This document shows positions 10,977-21,136 of a stretch of DNA of 64,000 bases, in pieces. Numbering within the stretch: the stretch's first letter is position 1; the number at the start of each line of letters is the position of its first letter. Both the position numbers and the translations under genes were made by a program. Under the pieces are notes generated by a model that did no database searches, was not told where the DNA came from, and worked only from the letters and a program-made list of their open reading frames with translations. Origin of the DNA: Rhodospirillales bacterium BBD 1991-14 (GTDB lineage: Bacteria; Pseudomonadota; Alphaproteobacteria; Kiloniellales; Kiloniellaceae); NCBI GenBank assembly GCA_001657395.1, contig LYSY01000003.1:434001-498000 (forward strand). Direction: 5' to 3'.

Positions 10977-12335
10977 CTAAACAACCGTAAATGCGGCGGC
11001 CGTTAACCCATTTAAGGGTGTAAAACGGCAGAAGTTCAACCTCTTGGCCGCCCTTTGGTCAGCATAATAGCCCAACAGTGGAACCGCCAGGAAGCCCCCA
11101 GGGCCGCTGAGGGCCGGCAGGGCGGCGCGGGCCGGGGCGGGAATGCGTTCGGCACGCGCCACCTGCTCCCCGGGCAGAGCGGCCTTCAGCCGCCGCCAGC
11201 CGGCGGTTCCCAGGGCAGAAACCTGCAGCGCGCCGGCCCCCTCACAGGGCTGCCCCTGCCCCCCCAGGCGGGGCCGCCGGAGCTCGAACCGGCCATCCCA
11301 GAGCAAGCGGCCGCCAGGCTCCAGCGACGCGCTGGGACAGCGCCCGGCCTCGCGGACCAGCAGCCAGTGCGCGCCGCGCTGCAGGACCCGGCAGCCGCCC
11401 AGCGTGGCACCCCGCGGCAATTCGTCGCCCAGCATTCCATGAAGGCGCCGCAGGCGGTCCAGGCGCGGCGTGTAGCGTCCGCCGCCCACCGTCCTCAGGC
11501 AATGGGCCAGCGTCCGCAGCGAGACCTCCTCACTGGCCCTCGCCAACAGCTTTGGCGAGAGGACGAGAAAGCCCGCCGGGTCCGGCCGCACCGCTCGGGC
11601 CATCAGGGCCGCGACCTCGCGCTCCAGGGCCGCGCGGGCTCGCCCGAGGTGCCCGCAGGCCGCCGCCAGTCGTTCCGCCGACAGCCCCTCGCGGGCGAGC
11701 GCGGGCATCAGGCGGCGCAGCCGCACCCGGGCGAAATCCGCATGGTCGTTGCTGGGGTCCTCCACCCAGCCATGCCGCCGGGCCTTCACGGTCTCCAGCA
11801 ACCGGGCCTTTGGCATCGCCAGCAGCGGCCGCAGCAGGCGCAGTTCCGCCGTCTCCGTCAGCGGCGCCATGCCGGCGAGCCCCTCCAGGCCGCTGCCGCG
11901 GCCAAGGCGCAGCAACAGCGTTTCCGCCTGGTCTTCCAGGTGGTGGGCAAGGGCCAGATGCAGGATGCCGTGGCGGCGGCAGGCCGCGGTCAGCAGCGCA
12001 TAGCGGGCATCGCGCGCCGCAGCCTGCGGCGAGCCTTCGGGCTTCGGCCCGCGCCAGCGCAGAACCCTGTGCGGAATGCCGAGGCGCCTGGCCTGCGCGT
12101 GGACCCGCCCCGCTTCGGCGGCGGAGCCGCGGCGCAGACCGTGGTCGACGGTCACCGCCAGCAGACTGCCGCGCCGGCGCCGCACCCAGCCCTTGAGCAG
12201 GAGCGTCAGGGCGAGGCTGTCGCCACCACCGGAAAGCGCCACGGCCACCGCCGGCCTGGGCTCGAAAGGCCCGAGCGCCGCCATGGCACGGTCGAACTCT
12301 TCAGTGGAAACCGGCGCAGTCGAGATGTCCGGCAT
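10977..12335 (-). CDS. tilS: tRNA(Ile)-lysidine synthetase TilS
   Basis: 452 residues from MPDIS (GGTGGGG upstream). It adds lysine to C34 of the CAU-anticodon tRNA(Ile). The P-loop SGGGDS is at 35-40, followed by VDHGLR, and by LAHHLEDQAETLLLRL, the TilS signature. The frame continues 19 codons upstream to 12392 through three in-frame ATGs spaced 15 nt apart in a small tandem repeat, so the start is not certain. Lies between cpoB and ftsH on the same strand. Confidence 0.93.
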   Translation of the reverse strand: MPDISTAPVSTEEFDRAMAALGPFEPRPAVAVALSGGGDSLALTLLLKGWVRRRRGSLLAVTVDHGLRRGSAAEAGRVHAQARRLGIPHRVLRWRGPKPEGSPQAAARDARYALLTAACRRHGILHLALAHHLEDQAETLLLRLGRGSGLEGLAGMAPLTETAELRLLRPLLAMPKARLLETVKARRHGWVEDPSNDHADFARVRLRRLMPALAREGLSAERLAAACGHLGRARAALEREVAALMARAVRPDPAGFLVLSPKLLARASEEVSLRTLAHCLRTVGGGRYTPRLDRLRRLHGMLGDELPRGATLGGCRVLQRGAHWLLVREAGRCPSASLEPGGRLLWDGRFELRRPRLGGQGQPCEGAGALQVSALGTAGWRRLKAALPGEQVARAERIPAPARAALPALSGPGGFLAVPLLGYYADQRAAKRLNFCRFTPLNGLTAAAFTVV

Positions 12336-12360
12336 GGCCGACCCCACCACCTTCCTCGGC

Positions 12361-12399
12361 ATGACCGGCTTCGGCATGAGCGGCTTCGGCATGACCGGC
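12361..12399. repeat. 15-bp tandem repeat (2.6 copies) upstream of tilS
   Basis: Units ATGACCGGCTTCGGC, ATGAGCGGCTTCGGC and a partial third. On the minus strand each unit gives MPKP[L/V] in the tilS frame and so supplies alternative ATG codons 15 nt apart upstream of the likely start. Confidence 0.6.
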
Positions 12400-12439
12400 G
12401 CCCGGCGCGCCTGCGCGGCGCAGCATGACCGGCCCGCCC

Positions 12440-13615
12440 TCAGCAGCCGATGCGCTGCGCTTCCTGACGGGCTCTTTGGATGATTGTGGCGGAGGCGTCG
12501 GCATAGCGCTGCTGCAAGACCTCGAAGGTCCCGCAGGCATCGTCCTTGCTGCCAAGCGAGGCCAGGGACATGCCGAGCTTCAGGAGGTTGTCGGGCGCTT
12601 TCGGATTGTTGGGATAGGCCTCGAATCCTTCCGCGAAGGTCACCGCCGCCTGCTGGTAGTTGCCCCGCACATAATAGGTCTCGCCGAGCCAGTACTTGGC
12701 ATTGCCCGCCAGCGGATCCTGCGGATGCTGTGCCAGAAAGGTACTCAATGCCTGCTCAGCGCCGTCATAATTGGCCTGACGCAGCAGTCCGAAGGCGTAG
12801 TCGTACTGCTCACGGGGGGTCGTGCCCGGCAGGGCCCCTGGCAGAGCTGCGGCCTGTGCCGGCGCCGCACCCGCCGGTCCGCCCTGCGGCGCGGCGGGTG
12901 CGGCATCGGGCGCAACATTCGCCTGCTGACGCCGGAAGTTTTGCAGATCGGTCTCCGCAACCGTGCCCAGCGTGCCCGGTGTCGGACTGCTGGCGGTTCC
13001 GGAGGGCAGGCTCTGCGCGGGTGCGGCCGCCAGGGAGTCGGACGGCGCAAAGCCCTGGCCGGTGCCGGCAGCGGCCGGCGCCTGGCCCGGAGACTGGCCC
13101 GGAGACTGGCCCGGAGATTGGCCCGGAGATTGGCCCGGAGATTGGCCCGAAAGCTGGCCCGGCAGCGCACCGGTGCCGCCAGTGGCCGGTGCTGCCCCGC
13201 CTTCGAGCTGCTGCAGGCGCAGGTCGACATCGGCCACCAGCCGGTCAAGACGCTCCGTCACGCTGTCGGTCTGAAAGCGCATCTCCTCGACCTGACCGGT
13301 CAGGCTGCGCAGCTCGGCCTCGAACTGGTTGAGGCGCAGTTCGATCCGCGCCGCCTGCGTGGGGCTGACGCCGGCGCCGGTCCCAGCGGCCGGTGCCTCG
13401 CCGCCGTAGACCTGTCGCTGAAGGTCGGAGAGCTCGCGCTGCAAACGCTGGATCTGGTCGTCAACGGACTGGGCGGCCAGACTCTGTGGATTGCCGACAA
13501 CAAGAACCGCTGCCAGCAAGGCAGCCGGAACCGCCGCCGAAATGAAGCCTGCCGGGAAGCACCCCCGGGACCGGACCCCGTCTTCGCGCCGTGCCCACAG
13601 TGTTGCGGTGGTCAT
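12440..13615 (-). CDS. cpoB: Cell division coordinator CpoB (YbgF)
   Basis: 391 residues; ATG with GGAGG at 8-nt spacing. Periplasmic Tol-Pal partner linking outer-membrane constriction to septal peptidoglycan synthesis. Signal region after a basic N-terminus, cleavage near QSLAAQSVDD; then a coiled coil (DDQIQRLQRELSDLQRQ), the trimerisation part. A GQSP tetrapeptide repeat and an Ala/Pro-rich linker follow. The C-terminal ~120 residues are TPR-like (YDYAFGLLRQANYDGAEQAL, NAKYWLGETYYVRGNYQQAA). Last tol-pal gene, downstream of pal. Confidence 0.93.
   Translation of the reverse strand: MTTATLWARREDGVRSRGCFPAGFISAAVPAALLAAVLVVGNPQSLAAQSVDDQIQRLQRELSDLQRQVYGGEAPAAGTGAGVSPTQAARIELRLNQFEAELRSLTGQVEEMRFQTDSVTERLDRLVADVDLRLQQLEGGAAPATGGTGALPGQLSGQSPGQSPGQSPGQSPGQSPGQAPAAAGTGQGFAPSDSLAAAPAQSLPSGTASSPTPGTLGTVAETDLQNFRRQQANVAPDAAPAAPQGGPAGAAPAQAAALPGALPGTTPREQYDYAFGLLRQANYDGAEQALSTFLAQHPQDPLAGNAKYWLGETYYVRGNYQQAAVTFAEGFEAYPNNPKAPDNLLKLGMSLASLGSKDDACGTFEVLQQRYADASATIIQRARQEAQRIGC
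13083..13166. repeat. 12-bp tandem repeat inside cpoB (7 units)
   Basis: Seven consecutive 12-bp units of TGGCCCGGAGAY type; the first five are nearly identical and the last two diverged. Being a multiple of three it stays in frame and encodes a G-Q-S-P repeat in the linker of CpoB. Confidence 0.9.
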
Positions 13616-13865
13616 TGCTTCATCCTCCGCCCAAATCATCATCGCGCCCAAATCACGTCACCCTGCGCGCCCTCGCCGCCCACAGAACTCGGCCCACAGA
13701 ACTCGGGTGGCGATGCCGTGCCCGGCCAAACTCCCTCAGGAGACCGGTCTGCCAGCGCTTCATGTCATTAATATGGCGCCGTTACCAAAACCCTTATAAG
13801 CCCTGGCCCTTGCGCCGAAAAGGGCAGCCCCCGAACGAAGCGCCAGATGATCCGGAGCGAAGTGC

Positions 13866-13915
13866 CAAAAGAAAAGGCCCCTTCGGTCATCGCGGTCGCC
13901 CGCCCAACCGAAGGG
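13866..13915 (-). terminator. Intrinsic terminator after pal
   Basis: Stem CCCTTCGGT (13879-13887) / ACCGAAGGG (13907-13915) with a 19-nt loop. On the minus strand it is followed by GGCCTTTTCTTTT. Lies ~85 bp past the pal stop, so tol-pal transcription probably partly ends here and cpoB may have its own promoter in the 386-bp gap, which otherwise shows nothing I can identify. Confidence 0.7.
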
Positions 13916-14001
13916 ACCTCTTCAAAGACTGCGTTTCCGTCGCCCTGGACCCCGCTTCCGGAAAGCAGGCCCAGACCATGGGGAAACCCGGACCGAAGTC
14001 C

Positions 14002-14526
14002 TTAGTTCACCACAAACGCACCGCGACGGTTCTGAGCCCAGGCCGACTCGTTCGAGCCGAGCACGGCCGGACGCTCTTCACCGAAGCTCACCGTGCTGAG
14101 GCGGCCGGGGTTGATGCCGAGCGCAATCAGATAATCACGCACCGAATTGGCGCGGCGCTCACCCAAAGCCAGGTTGTACTCCCGGGTACCGCGTTCGTCG
14201 GCATGGCCTTCGATCGTCATGGTCGTCGCCGGATTGGTATCCAGCCAGACGGCAAGCGCTTCCACCGTGCCGCGCTGGTCGGCGCGGATGTTGAACTGAT
14301 CGAAGTCGAAGAAGACGCGGTCGCCGACCTCCACGGTCAGATCTTCCTGCGTACCGGCAGCCGGGCCGGGAATCGTGCTGGACTGGGTCGTATCGCCGGA
14401 GGAGCTGGACGTCGTCGACCCGCTACCGGCGCCGCCGCCAGACGTGGTCGCGCCCTCTTCGGACGGGGTTGAACAAGCCGCAAGCAGCATCGCCGCGAAG
14501 ACGGTCGTAACTAGGGAAAAGCGCAT
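14002..14526 (-). CDS. pal: Peptidoglycan-associated lipoprotein Pal
   Basis: 174 residues; ATG with GAGGGCAG upstream. Outer-membrane lipoprotein of the Tol-Pal system. Lipobox LLAAC puts the acylated cysteine at position 18. A Ser/Gly/Thr-rich tether follows, then an OmpA-type peptidoglycan-binding domain (VFFDFDQFNIRADQRGTVEA, IEGHADERGTREYNLALGER). Downstream of tolB. Confidence 0.97.
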   Translation of the reverse strand: MRFSLVTTVFAAMLLAACSTPSEEGATTSGGGAGSGSTTSSSSGDTTQSSTIPGPAAGTQEDLTVEVGDRVFFDFDQFNIRADQRGTVEALAVWLDTNPATTMTIEGHADERGTREYNLALGERRANSVRDYLIALGINPGRLSTVSFGEERPAVLGSNESAWAQNRRGAFVVN

Positions 14527-14673
14527 AATCTGCCCTCTCAAACACATCCCCGGATTTTATGGATTGAGGCAGACCTGCCACCGGTGATTTCACAGGTCAT
14601 GCCTGCTTGATATGCCCCCCCAACGACGGCCCCTAAAGGCCGAAAATGGTTAACGGACTATACCGATGCCCCC

Positions 14674-16068
14674 CTAGGGAATCAAGGGGGACCAAGCCGG
14701 ATCAGAGCCGTCCAGAGGCGTCACAAGCTCACGTTCATTGAACCCTGTCAGATCAATCGTAAAGATCTTGCTAGTGATGCGTCCCTGCGAATCCGCCCGT
14801 GTGGTTCGGAAGTAGGAAAGCACCCTCCCATTCGGCGCCCAGGTGGGCGCCTCGACGTTGTAATCACGCACCAGCATCCGCTCGCCGCTGCCGTCGGCAC
14901 GCATGATACCAATGTAAAACTCCCCTGCATGCTGGCGCGTGAAGGCGATCAGGTCGCCGCGCGGCGACCAGACCGGCGTGAAGTAATTCCCCTTACCACG
15001 ACTGATTCGGCGCACGTTACTTCCATCGCGATTCATCACATAGAGTTGAGGCCGCCCGCCGCGGTCGGAATTGAAGACGATTTGACTCGAATCCGGTGAA
15101 AAAGACGGGGAAGTGTCGATCCCCGGATGGTTGGTCAGCCGCTGCTGGCGCCGGGTGCGCAGGTCGATGGCGTAGACCTCCGAGTTGCCGTCCTTGGCCA
15201 TCGACAGCGTCACGGTGTTGCCGTCGGTGGAGAACCGCGGAGCGAATGTCATTCCCGGAAACTCGCCCAGAACCTCCTGCTGGCCGGTGTCCAGGTTGAA
15301 GAGATAGACCCTGGGCACCTCGCGTCCGCCGGTCCGCTGGAAGGCGAGGTAGGTGATCTCCCGCGTCGAGGGCGAAAAGCGCGGCGTGAGGACGATCTCG
15401 TTGCCGGCCGTCAGGAAGCGGTGGTTCTCGCCGTCCTGATCCATGATCGCCAGACGTTTGATGCGCCGGTTCTGCGGCCCCTGCTCGGCGATGTAAACGA
15501 TCTGAGTGGTGAAGTAACCGGATTCTCCGGTCAGGCGCTGATAGATCTGATCCGAGATACGGTGAGCGATGTTGCGCCAGTTGGTCACCGTCGTGGTGTA
15601 CTGCAGGCCGGTCATCTGGGCTTCGGAGAATACGTCCCAGAGGCGGAACTGCACCCGCATCCGTCCGTCGGCCTGCATCTGGACGTTGCCGGCCACCAGC
15701 GCCTGGGCGTTGATCAGGCGCCAGTCGCCGTAGCGCGGCCCGTTGCGCAGGCTCGAGGCGTCCTGAATGAAGGCGCGCTTGTCGACGGGTCTGAACAGGC
15801 CGCTGCGCTCCAGGTTGGCGGCGACCACCCGCGCGATGTCGCTGCCCAGCTTCTGCTCGTCGGCGACTTCACCGAAAAGGTCGGTGATGGCGATCGGCAG
15901 GGGCTCGACGAAACCCCGGGTGATATCCACCTGGAGCTGCGCCCGCGCCGGGCCCGACACCGTAAAGACTGCGGCGACAAGGGCCGCCGCCAAAAGCGCC
16001 GGGACCAGGAAAAGGCTGCGGCAGATCCCCGCCGCGGAACGGGAACTGGAGCGCTGCATCGACGTCAT
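14674..16068 (-). CDS. tolB: Tol-Pal system protein TolB
   Basis: 464 residues; the ATG overlaps the tolA stop by 4 bp (ATGA), indicating translational coupling. Periplasmic beta-propeller that binds Pal. Signal peptide ([20 protein letters not shown], then ARAQ), N-terminal domain to ~165, then the propeller with repeated blades such as [20 protein letters not shown] and [18 protein letters not shown]. Length and layout match the family. Confidence 0.97.
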   Translation of the reverse strand: MTSMQRSSSRSAAGICRSLFLVPALLAAALVAAVFTVSGPARAQLQVDITRGFVEPLPIAITDLFGEVADEQKLGSDIARVVAANLERSGLFRPVDKRAFIQDASSLRNGPRYGDWRLINAQALVAGNVQMQADGRMRVQFRLWDVFSEAQMTGLQYTTTVTNWRNIAHRISDQIYQRLTGESGYFTTQIVYIAEQGPQNRRIKRLAIMDQDGENHRFLTAGNEIVLTPRFSPSTREITYLAFQRTGGREVPRVYLFNLDTGQQEVLGEFPGMTFAPRFSTDGNTVTLSMAKDGNSEVYAIDLRTRRQQRLTNHPGIDTSPSFSPDSSQIVFNSDRGGRPQLYVMNRDGSNVRRISRGKGNYFTPVWSPRGDLIAFTRQHAGEFYIGIMRADGSGERMLVRDYNVEAPTWAPNGRVLSYFRTTRADSQGRITSKIFTIDLTGFNERELVTPLDGSDPAWSPLIP

Positions 16069-16985
16069 GATCCGAACATCTCTCTCGGGTTGAAGGTCAG
16101 GTTCATCTGCTTCCATTCTGAATACTGTGCGACCGGCAGCTCGAAGGGGCTGCAGCGCAGGATCGCCCGGACGGCGGCCTCCGCGGCGGTGCGGAAGTAG
16201 GCGTCGCGGCCCATGCGCCGGAGGTCGACGACCTTCGGCTGGCCGATGACACGACCGTCGGGGGCCAGGTTGACGATCACCTCGACGATCAGATCCTCGG
16301 CCTGCAGCGCACCGGCATCGGGACTCCAGCAGCGCTCGACCTGGCCGCGGATCGAGTTTTCGAGTTGCAGGCGCTGGACCGCCGAGACCCGCGCTTGCGG
16401 CGCCTGGGTCGGCGCCGCCGCGGTCTGCTGCTGACGTTGCGGGGTCTGCTCTGCCAGTTTCTCCACATTGCGCAGGATCGAGGACATACGGTCCTCCGGC
16501 TGCGGCTCTTCCTCCTTCGCCGGCTCCTCGACCTTCTCGGCCACCTGGATCTCCGGTTTGCGCGGCGGCTTGGGCGGCAGCCTCGTCTCGGGTTCGGGTT
16601 CCGGCTCGGGTTCCGGCTCCGGTTCCGGTTCGGGCTCCGGTTCGGGTTCCGGCTCTGGCTCGGGTTCCGGTTCCGGCACGGGGACAGGCTCCGGCTCCGG
16701 TTCGGGCTCAGGTTCCGGAATCGGCTCGGGCTCCGGCGGTGGCGGCGGCGCTTCGGCAATCTCCGGCTCCGGCTCGGGCGCCTGCTCGGGCGCCTCCGGC
16801 GGCTCCGGTTCCGGGTCCGGCTCGATCTCCTGTTCGATGCGCGCCGCTTCCTCCGGCAGCGTGACAAGCTGGACCGGGATCGCATCGAAGTCCGTCAGAG
16901 GCTCGTGGAACACGGGCAGCCCGACCACCAGGGCGACGATCACCACCAGGTGCAGAAGTCCGGAAAAGATGGCTGCCTTGACCAT
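16065..16985 (-). CDS. tolA: TolA / TonB-family envelope energy transducer
   Basis: 306 residues. One N-terminal transmembrane segment ([20 protein letters not shown]) anchors it to TolQR. Residues ~52-135 are a long Pro-Glu repeat, a stiff periplasm-spanning linker in place of the helical domain of E. coli TolA. The C-terminal ~100 residues form a TonB/TolA-type domain ([33 protein letters not shown]). Position in tolQRAB supports TolA. The repeat is encoded by short GC-rich hexamers and may vary in length between strains. Confidence 0.94.
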   Translation of the reverse strand: MVKAAIFSGLLHLVVIVALVVGLPVFHEPLTDFDAIPVQLVTLPEEAARIEQEIEPDPEPEPPEAPEQAPEPEPEIAEAPPPPPEPEPIPEPEPEPEPEPVPVPEPEPEPEPEPEPEPEPEPEPEPEPEPEPETRLPPKPPRKPEIQVAEKVEEPAKEEEPQPEDRMSSILRNVEKLAEQTPQRQQQTAAAPTQAPQARVSAVQRLQLENSIRGQVERCWSPDAGALQAEDLIVEVIVNLAPDGRVIGQPKVVDLRRMGRDAYFRTAAEAAVRAILRCSPFELPVAQYSEWKQMNLTFNPREMFGS

Positions 16986-17047
16986 GCCTCAGTCGAACCG
17001 CGTCTTTCTCTTGTCTTGCGTTTGGGCTCTTGTCGTCCGTTTGGGCG

Positions 17048-17569
17048 CTAGTTGCCCTGGGAATCGTCCGGGGCGTCATCCGGGGCGGGCGCACCATCCG
17101 CCTGCCCACCGGCCGGCGCCGCGGCTTCGTCGCCCTTGGGCAGTTCGGCAATCAGCGCCACGCGCTGGAAGCCGGCGGTGTTCACCGTCCCCATCACCTG
17201 CATGATGCGGCCATAGGCGATCGCCCGGTCGCCGCGCACGAAAATGCGGGTGTCGGGCTTGCTTTCGGTAATCGCGCGCAGGCGCGGGACGAGCTGTCCG
17301 ATATCAACCGGCGAATCCTGGATGTAGATGGTGCCTTCTGAGTTGACGGAGATGACCAGCGGTTCATCCGGATCGGCGATCGATTGTGCCTGGGTCTTGG
17401 GCAGGTCGACCGGCACGCCCACGGTCAGCAGCGGCGCCGTGACCATGAAGACGATCAGGAGCACCAGCATCACATCGACGAAGGGGGTGACATTGATCTC
17501 GCTGAGGGGCCTGTAGCGCCCGGCTTTGCGGCCGCGCCCGCGGGCCGCCGGCACAAGGGTGGCTGCCAT
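17048..17569 (-). CDS. tolR: Tol-Pal system protein TolR (ExbD family)
   Basis: 173 residues. Single N-terminal transmembrane segment with the essential proton-path aspartate D32 in [17 protein letters not shown]. Periplasmic ExbD/TolR domain follows ([31 protein letters not shown]). The Pro/Ala/Asp-rich tail is longer than in E. coli. Starts 3 bp after the tolQ stop. Confidence 0.97.
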   Translation of the reverse strand: MAATLVPAARGRGRKAGRYRPLSEINVTPFVDVMLVLLIVFMVTAPLLTVGVPVDLPKTQAQSIADPDEPLVISVNSEGTIYIQDSPVDIGQLVPRLRAITESKPDTRIFVRGDRAIAYGRIMQVMGTVNTAGFQRVALIAELPKGDEAAAPAGGQADGAPAPDDAPDDSQGN

Positions 17570-17572
17570 GGC

Positions 17573-18301
17573 TCAGGCCTTCTCGTCGAGTTTGCGGGAC
17601 AGGATGGCGCCGAACTCGCCGGCGAAGGCCTCCAGACGGCCGGCGTAGCGGCCCAGGTCGTTGGACAGCTTGTTGTAGCCGATGACCGCCGGGATCGCCG
17701 CCACCAGGCCGAGCGCGGTGGCAAAGAGCGCCTCGGCGATGCCCGGTGCCACCACCGCCAGACTGGTGTTCTTGGCCGCCGCGATGGAGGTGAAGGCGTT
17801 CATGATGCCCCAGACCGTACCGAAGAGGCCGATGAAGGGCGCCGCCGAGCCCACAGAGGCGAGGAACGTCATGTGACGCTCCAGGCGCTCCATCTCCCGC
17901 CCCAGGGCGATCTCCATCACCCGCTCGATGCGCTGCTGCAGGCTGGCCTTGACCTCGGAAGCGCTGCTGAGGCCGCGCGCCGACGAGCGGCGCCACTCCC
18001 GCATCGCCGAAACGAAGACCGAGGCCATGGGGTCGGGCGGGCGGTTGTCGAGGCGGTCGTAGAGGTCGTCGAGGGAGCCGCCGGACCAGAAGGCCTCCTC
18101 GAACTGCCCGGCCCGCTCCTTCAGCCGGCGCATGCGCAGGACCTTCTCGAAAATGATCGCCCAGCTCCAGAACGAGGCCAGGATCAGGAGGACCATGACC
18201 GCCTGCACGACGATATCGGCCTCCAGGAAGAGCCCCCAGACCGAAAGGGTCGGATCGACCGATCCTTCGAGTTCCAACGAGTTAATGGCGTCCTGTTCCA
18301 T
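17573..18301 (-). CDS. tolQ: Tol-Pal system protein TolQ (MotA/TolQ/ExbB proton channel)
   Basis: 242 residues, three transmembrane segments. Contains [20 protein letters not shown] and the small-residue third helix ([20 protein letters not shown]) of the proton channel family. With TolR it uses the proton-motive force to energise TolA. Starts 3 bp after ybgC and is followed 3 bp later by tolR, so tightly operonic. Confidence 0.97.
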   Translation of the reverse strand: MEQDAINSLELEGSVDPTLSVWGLFLEADIVVQAVMVLLILASFWSWAIIFEKVLRMRRLKERAGQFEEAFWSGGSLDDLYDRLDNRPPDPMASVFVSAMREWRRSSARGLSSASEVKASLQQRIERVMEIALGREMERLERHMTFLASVGSAAPFIGLFGTVWGIMNAFTSIAAAKNTSLAVVAPGIAEALFATALGLVAAIPAVIGYNKLSNDLGRYAGRLEAFAGEFGAILSRKLDEKA

Positions 18302-18304
18302 GGG

Positions 18305-18787
18305 TTACCCCTGCTCCATCGGCGTCAAGTAAGGCTGCAAGGCGGCGCGGACCGTCTCCGGAATGCGGGTCGGGCGGCCGTCGTTGCGAACCGAAGCGAC
18401 TTCTACCTCCAGGCGCACTAACACTTCGTCAGCACGCCAGATCGATTGATCGGCGACCATGCTGGCACCCTTCAGCGCGGTGAAGCGCGAGCGCACCTCG
18501 ACAAGGTCGTCGAGGCGCGCCGGGCGGCGGAAGTCCAGGCTGCAGCGCCGGAGCGCGAAGACGACGCCGGAACGGTCGCGCAGCTCGGTCTGTTCGATGC
18601 CCAGAAGGCGCAGGACCTCTGTGCGGGCGCGCTCGGCGAAGTTCAGATAGCGGGCGTGATAGACGATGCCCCCGGCGTCGGTGTCTTCATAGAAGATCCG
18701 CAGGGGATAGCGGTGCTCGCCATCGACCAGACTGCCGGAAAGGCTGCCGGGGAAGCCGGCCGCGATGGTGCCGGAAAGCGCGGTCAA
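18305..18787 (-). CDS. ybgC: Tol-Pal-associated acyl-CoA thioesterase YbgC
   Basis: 160 residues, hot-dog fold. Contains [20 protein letters not shown], with the catalytic aspartate of 4-hydroxybenzoyl-CoA thioesterase-like enzymes, and [11 protein letters not shown]. The start is taken as a TTG whose last bases overlap the ruvB stop (TTGA), preceded by GGGGAGG at 7 nt; no ATG fits. Longer in-frame extension into ruvB is not needed. First gene of the tol-pal cluster. Confidence 0.93.
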   Translation of the reverse strand: MTALSGTIAAGFPGSLSGSLVDGEHRYPLRIFYEDTDAGGIVYHARYLNFAERARTEVLRLLGIEQTELRDRSGVVFALRRCSLDFRRPARLDDLVEVRSRFTALKGASMVADQSIWRADEVLVRLEVEVASVRNDGRPTRIPETVRAALQPYLTPMEQG

Positions 18788-19869
18788 GCCGGGGCCTCCC
18801 CATCGCCGTCCAGATCTTCGCCCGTGCCGTCGCCCAGCAGGTCGAGCTGCTCCAGCCCGCGCGGCGCCTCCAGGCCCAGATAGGCGAAGCCGCCGCGCGA
18901 CAACACCCGCCCGCGCGGCGTGCGCTGCACCAGGCCCTGCTGGATCAGGTAGGGCTCGATGACCTCTTCCAGCACGTCGCGCTGCTCCGAGAGCGCGGCC
19001 GCCATGGTTTCTACGCCGACCGGCCCGCCGCCGTAGTTGTCGGCCATGCAACGCATGTAGCGGCGGTCCATGGCATCCAGGCCGCGCTCGTCCACGTCCA
19101 GGCGCTTGAGCGCGCCGTCGGCCTGGGGCGCGGCGATCACCTCCACCCCCGCCACGGCGGCGAAGTCGCGCACCCGGCGCAGCAGCCGCCCGGCAACCCG
19201 GGGCGTACCGCGCGAGCGCCGCGCGATTTCCGCGGCCCCGTCCTCGGTCAGCTGCATGTCCAGCACCTTGGCGCCGCGGCTGACGATCTGCTGCAGTTCT
19301 TCCGGCTCATAGAACTGCAGACGCAGCGGGATGCCGAATCGTTCCCGCAAAGGCGTGGTAATGAGGCCTGACCGCGTCGTCGCCCCCACCAGGGTGAAGG
19401 GCGGCAGGTCGATGCGGACCGACCGCGCCGCCGGCCCCTCGCCGATGATGAGGTCCAGGTGGAAGTCCTCCATCGCCGGATAGAGCACCTCCTCCACGGC
19501 GGGGGAGAGGCGGTGGATCTCGTCGATGAAGAGCACGTCGTGGGGCTGCAGGTTGGTCAGGATCGCGGCCAGATCGCCGGCCTTGGCGATGACCGGGCCG
19601 GAGGTGGCCCGGAAGCCGACCCCCATTTCCCGCGCGACGATCTGCGCCAGGGTGGTCTTGCCGAGCCCCGGCGGGCCGAAGAAGAGGACATGGTCCAGGG
19701 CATCGCCGCGCCCGCGCGCCGCCTGCACGAAAACCCGCAGGTTCTCGCGCACCGCGCGCTGGCCGATGAAGTCGTCGAGATGGCCGGGACGCAGGCTCAG
19801 TTCGCTGCCGTCCTCCTCGCGGAAATTGGGAGAGATCACCCGTCCGTCGCTGGCGCTGCTGTCGCTCAC
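18784..19869 (-). CDS. ruvB: Holliday junction helicase subunit RuvB
   Basis: 361 residues. AAA+ motor for branch migration. Walker [10 protein letters not shown], Walker [11 protein letters not shown], sensor 1 [19 protein letters not shown], and the C-terminal winged helix ([22 protein letters not shown]). The N-terminus [11 protein letters not shown] is conserved. Lies 13 bp after ruvA; its stop overlaps the ybgC start. Confidence 0.98.
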   Translation of the reverse strand: MSDSSASDGRVISPNFREEDGSELSLRPGHLDDFIGQRAVRENLRVFVQAARGRGDALDHVLFFGPPGLGKTTLAQIVAREMGVGFRATSGPVIAKAGDLAAILTNLQPHDVLFIDEIHRLSPAVEEVLYPAMEDFHLDLIIGEGPAARSVRIDLPPFTLVGATTRSGLITTPLRERFGIPLRLQFYEPEELQQIVSRGAKVLDMQLTEDGAAEIARRSRGTPRVAGRLLRRVRDFAAVAGVEVIAAPQADGALKRLDVDERGLDAMDRRYMRCMADNYGGGPVGVETMAAALSEQRDVLEEVIEPYLIQQGLVQRTPRGRVLSRGGFAYLGLEAPRGLEQLDLLGDGTGEDLDGDGEAPA

Positions 19870-19882
19870 GCTGGGCCCTCCG

Positions 19883-20488
19883 TCATTGCGCCAGCTCCTT
19901 CAGCCCGGCCTTGATGAGCGCCTCGACCGGCGCCTCGGCGCCGAGATCGCCCATGGCCTTGGCAACCGCCGAGAAGGCCTCCGCGCGGCGGTATCCGAGA
20001 TTGACCAGCGCCGAGACAGCGTCTTCGGAAACGCCGGGGACCGCCTTGCCGCCGCCGTTGGCCAGCGCCACCGGCCCCAGCGCCATGCCCCCGGCCTTGT
20101 CCTTCAGTTCCGCGGCGATGCGCCCGGCCAGCTTGGGCCCGACGCCGCTGGCCCGCGCCAGCGAAGCCTTGTCCTGGGCGGCGATGGCCTGGACCAGATC
20201 CGCCGGCGGCAGCACGGAGAGGATGGCCAGCGCCATCTTCGCGCCGACCCCCTGGACCCCGTTCAACAGGCGGTACCAGTCGCGCTCGGCGGCATCGGCA
20301 AAGCCGAAAAGGTGAATGTGGTCCTCGCGCACATGGGTTTCGATCAGCAGGCTGGCCGCCCCGCCCGGCGGCGGCAGCATGCCGAGGGTCCGGCCCGAGC
20401 AGTACACCAGATAGCCGACACCGCCGACGTCGAGGATCGCCCAGTCCTCGCCGCTGGAATCGACGACGCCGGTGAGCTTGCCGATCAT
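19883..20488 (-). CDS. ruvA: Holliday junction complex subunit RuvA
   Basis: 201 residues. Binds four-way junctions and recruits RuvB. Starts [20 protein letters not shown] with the ATG overlapping the ruvC stop by 4 bp (ATGA). Domain I is followed by two helix-hairpin-helix motifs ([33 protein letters not shown]) and a C-terminal RuvB-contact domain ([19 protein letters not shown]). Confidence 0.97.
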   Translation of the reverse strand: MIGKLTGVVDSSGEDWAILDVGGVGYLVYCSGRTLGMLPPPGGAASLLIETHVREDHIHLFGFADAAERDWYRLLNGVQGVGAKMALAILSVLPPADLVQAIAAQDKASLARASGVGPKLAGRIAAELKDKAGGMALGPVALANGGGKAVPGVSEDAVSALVNLGYRRAEAFSAVAKAMGDLGAEAPVEALIKAGLKELAQ

Positions 20489-21036
20489 GCGGCGCCCCCC
20501 GAAGAGGCGGCACGCCCCGAAGAAGCCGCACGCAAGGGGTCTTCGCGCCCGCCCGCCCAACGCTGGCCGGTCGCATGGTGGTGGCTGTGGCAGATGGCCA
20601 CGGCCAGCGCATCGGCGGCATCCGGCGCGGAAACGGCGCAGCCGGGCAGCAGCCGGGCGACCATCATCGCCACCTGCTGCTTGTCGGCATGACCGGTCCC
20701 GACCACCGCCTTCTTGACGATCATCGGCAGGTATTCGGCCACCGGCAGGCCGCTCAGCGCCGGGGTCAGCAGCGCAATGCCGCGGGCCATGCCCAGCTTG
20801 AGGGTGGAGGAGGGGTTCTTGTTCGCCAGGGTCACCTCGACCGCCGCGGCGTCGGGGGCATGCTCCGCCACCACCGCGGCAATTCCGCGATGGAGCTGCA
20901 GCAGGCGCTCCGAAAGCTCGGCCGCCGTGTCGGAGACGACGACGCCGTTGGCCACATGGCGCAGATGGTTGCCCTCCGCCTCAATCACTCCCCAACCCGT
21001 GTGGCGCAACCCGGGATCCAAACCAAGAACTCGCAT
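20485..21036 (-). CDS. ruvC: Holliday junction endonuclease RuvC
   Basis: 183 residues; start at [19 protein letters not shown]. Catalytic acidic residues are visible: D7, E67 ([19 protein letters not shown]), D139 and D142 ([15 protein letters not shown]). It nicks resolved junctions with RuvAB. The order ruvC-ruvA-ruvB with stop/start overlap is canonical. Confidence 0.97.
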   Translation of the reverse strand: MRVLGLDPGLRHTGWGVIEAEGNHLRHVANGVVVSDTAAELSERLLQLHRGIAAVVAEHAPDAAAVEVTLANKNPSSTLKLGMARGIALLTPALSGLPVAEYLPMIVKKAVVGTGHADKQQVAMMVARLLPGCAVSAPDAADALAVAICHSHHHATGQRWAGGREDPLRAASSGRAASSGGAA

Positions 21037-21136
21037 CGCGATCGCTTCGCTTTCCCCTCTTTCAAAAGCACCCGGCCCCCGACGCTCCACGCCCCCCGGC
21101 GCAGCTCGGCCAAAGCGGCCGCCCCCGTCGCCCTGC

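Noticed and set aside
13083-13166. Tandem repeat as a CRISPR array
   Set aside because: Units are contiguous 12-mers without spacers and encode a GQSP linker in cpoB.
16580-16735. GGTTCC/GGCTCC hexamer tract as an independent repeat element
   Set aside because: It lies within tolA and encodes its Pro-Glu rod; coding explains it.
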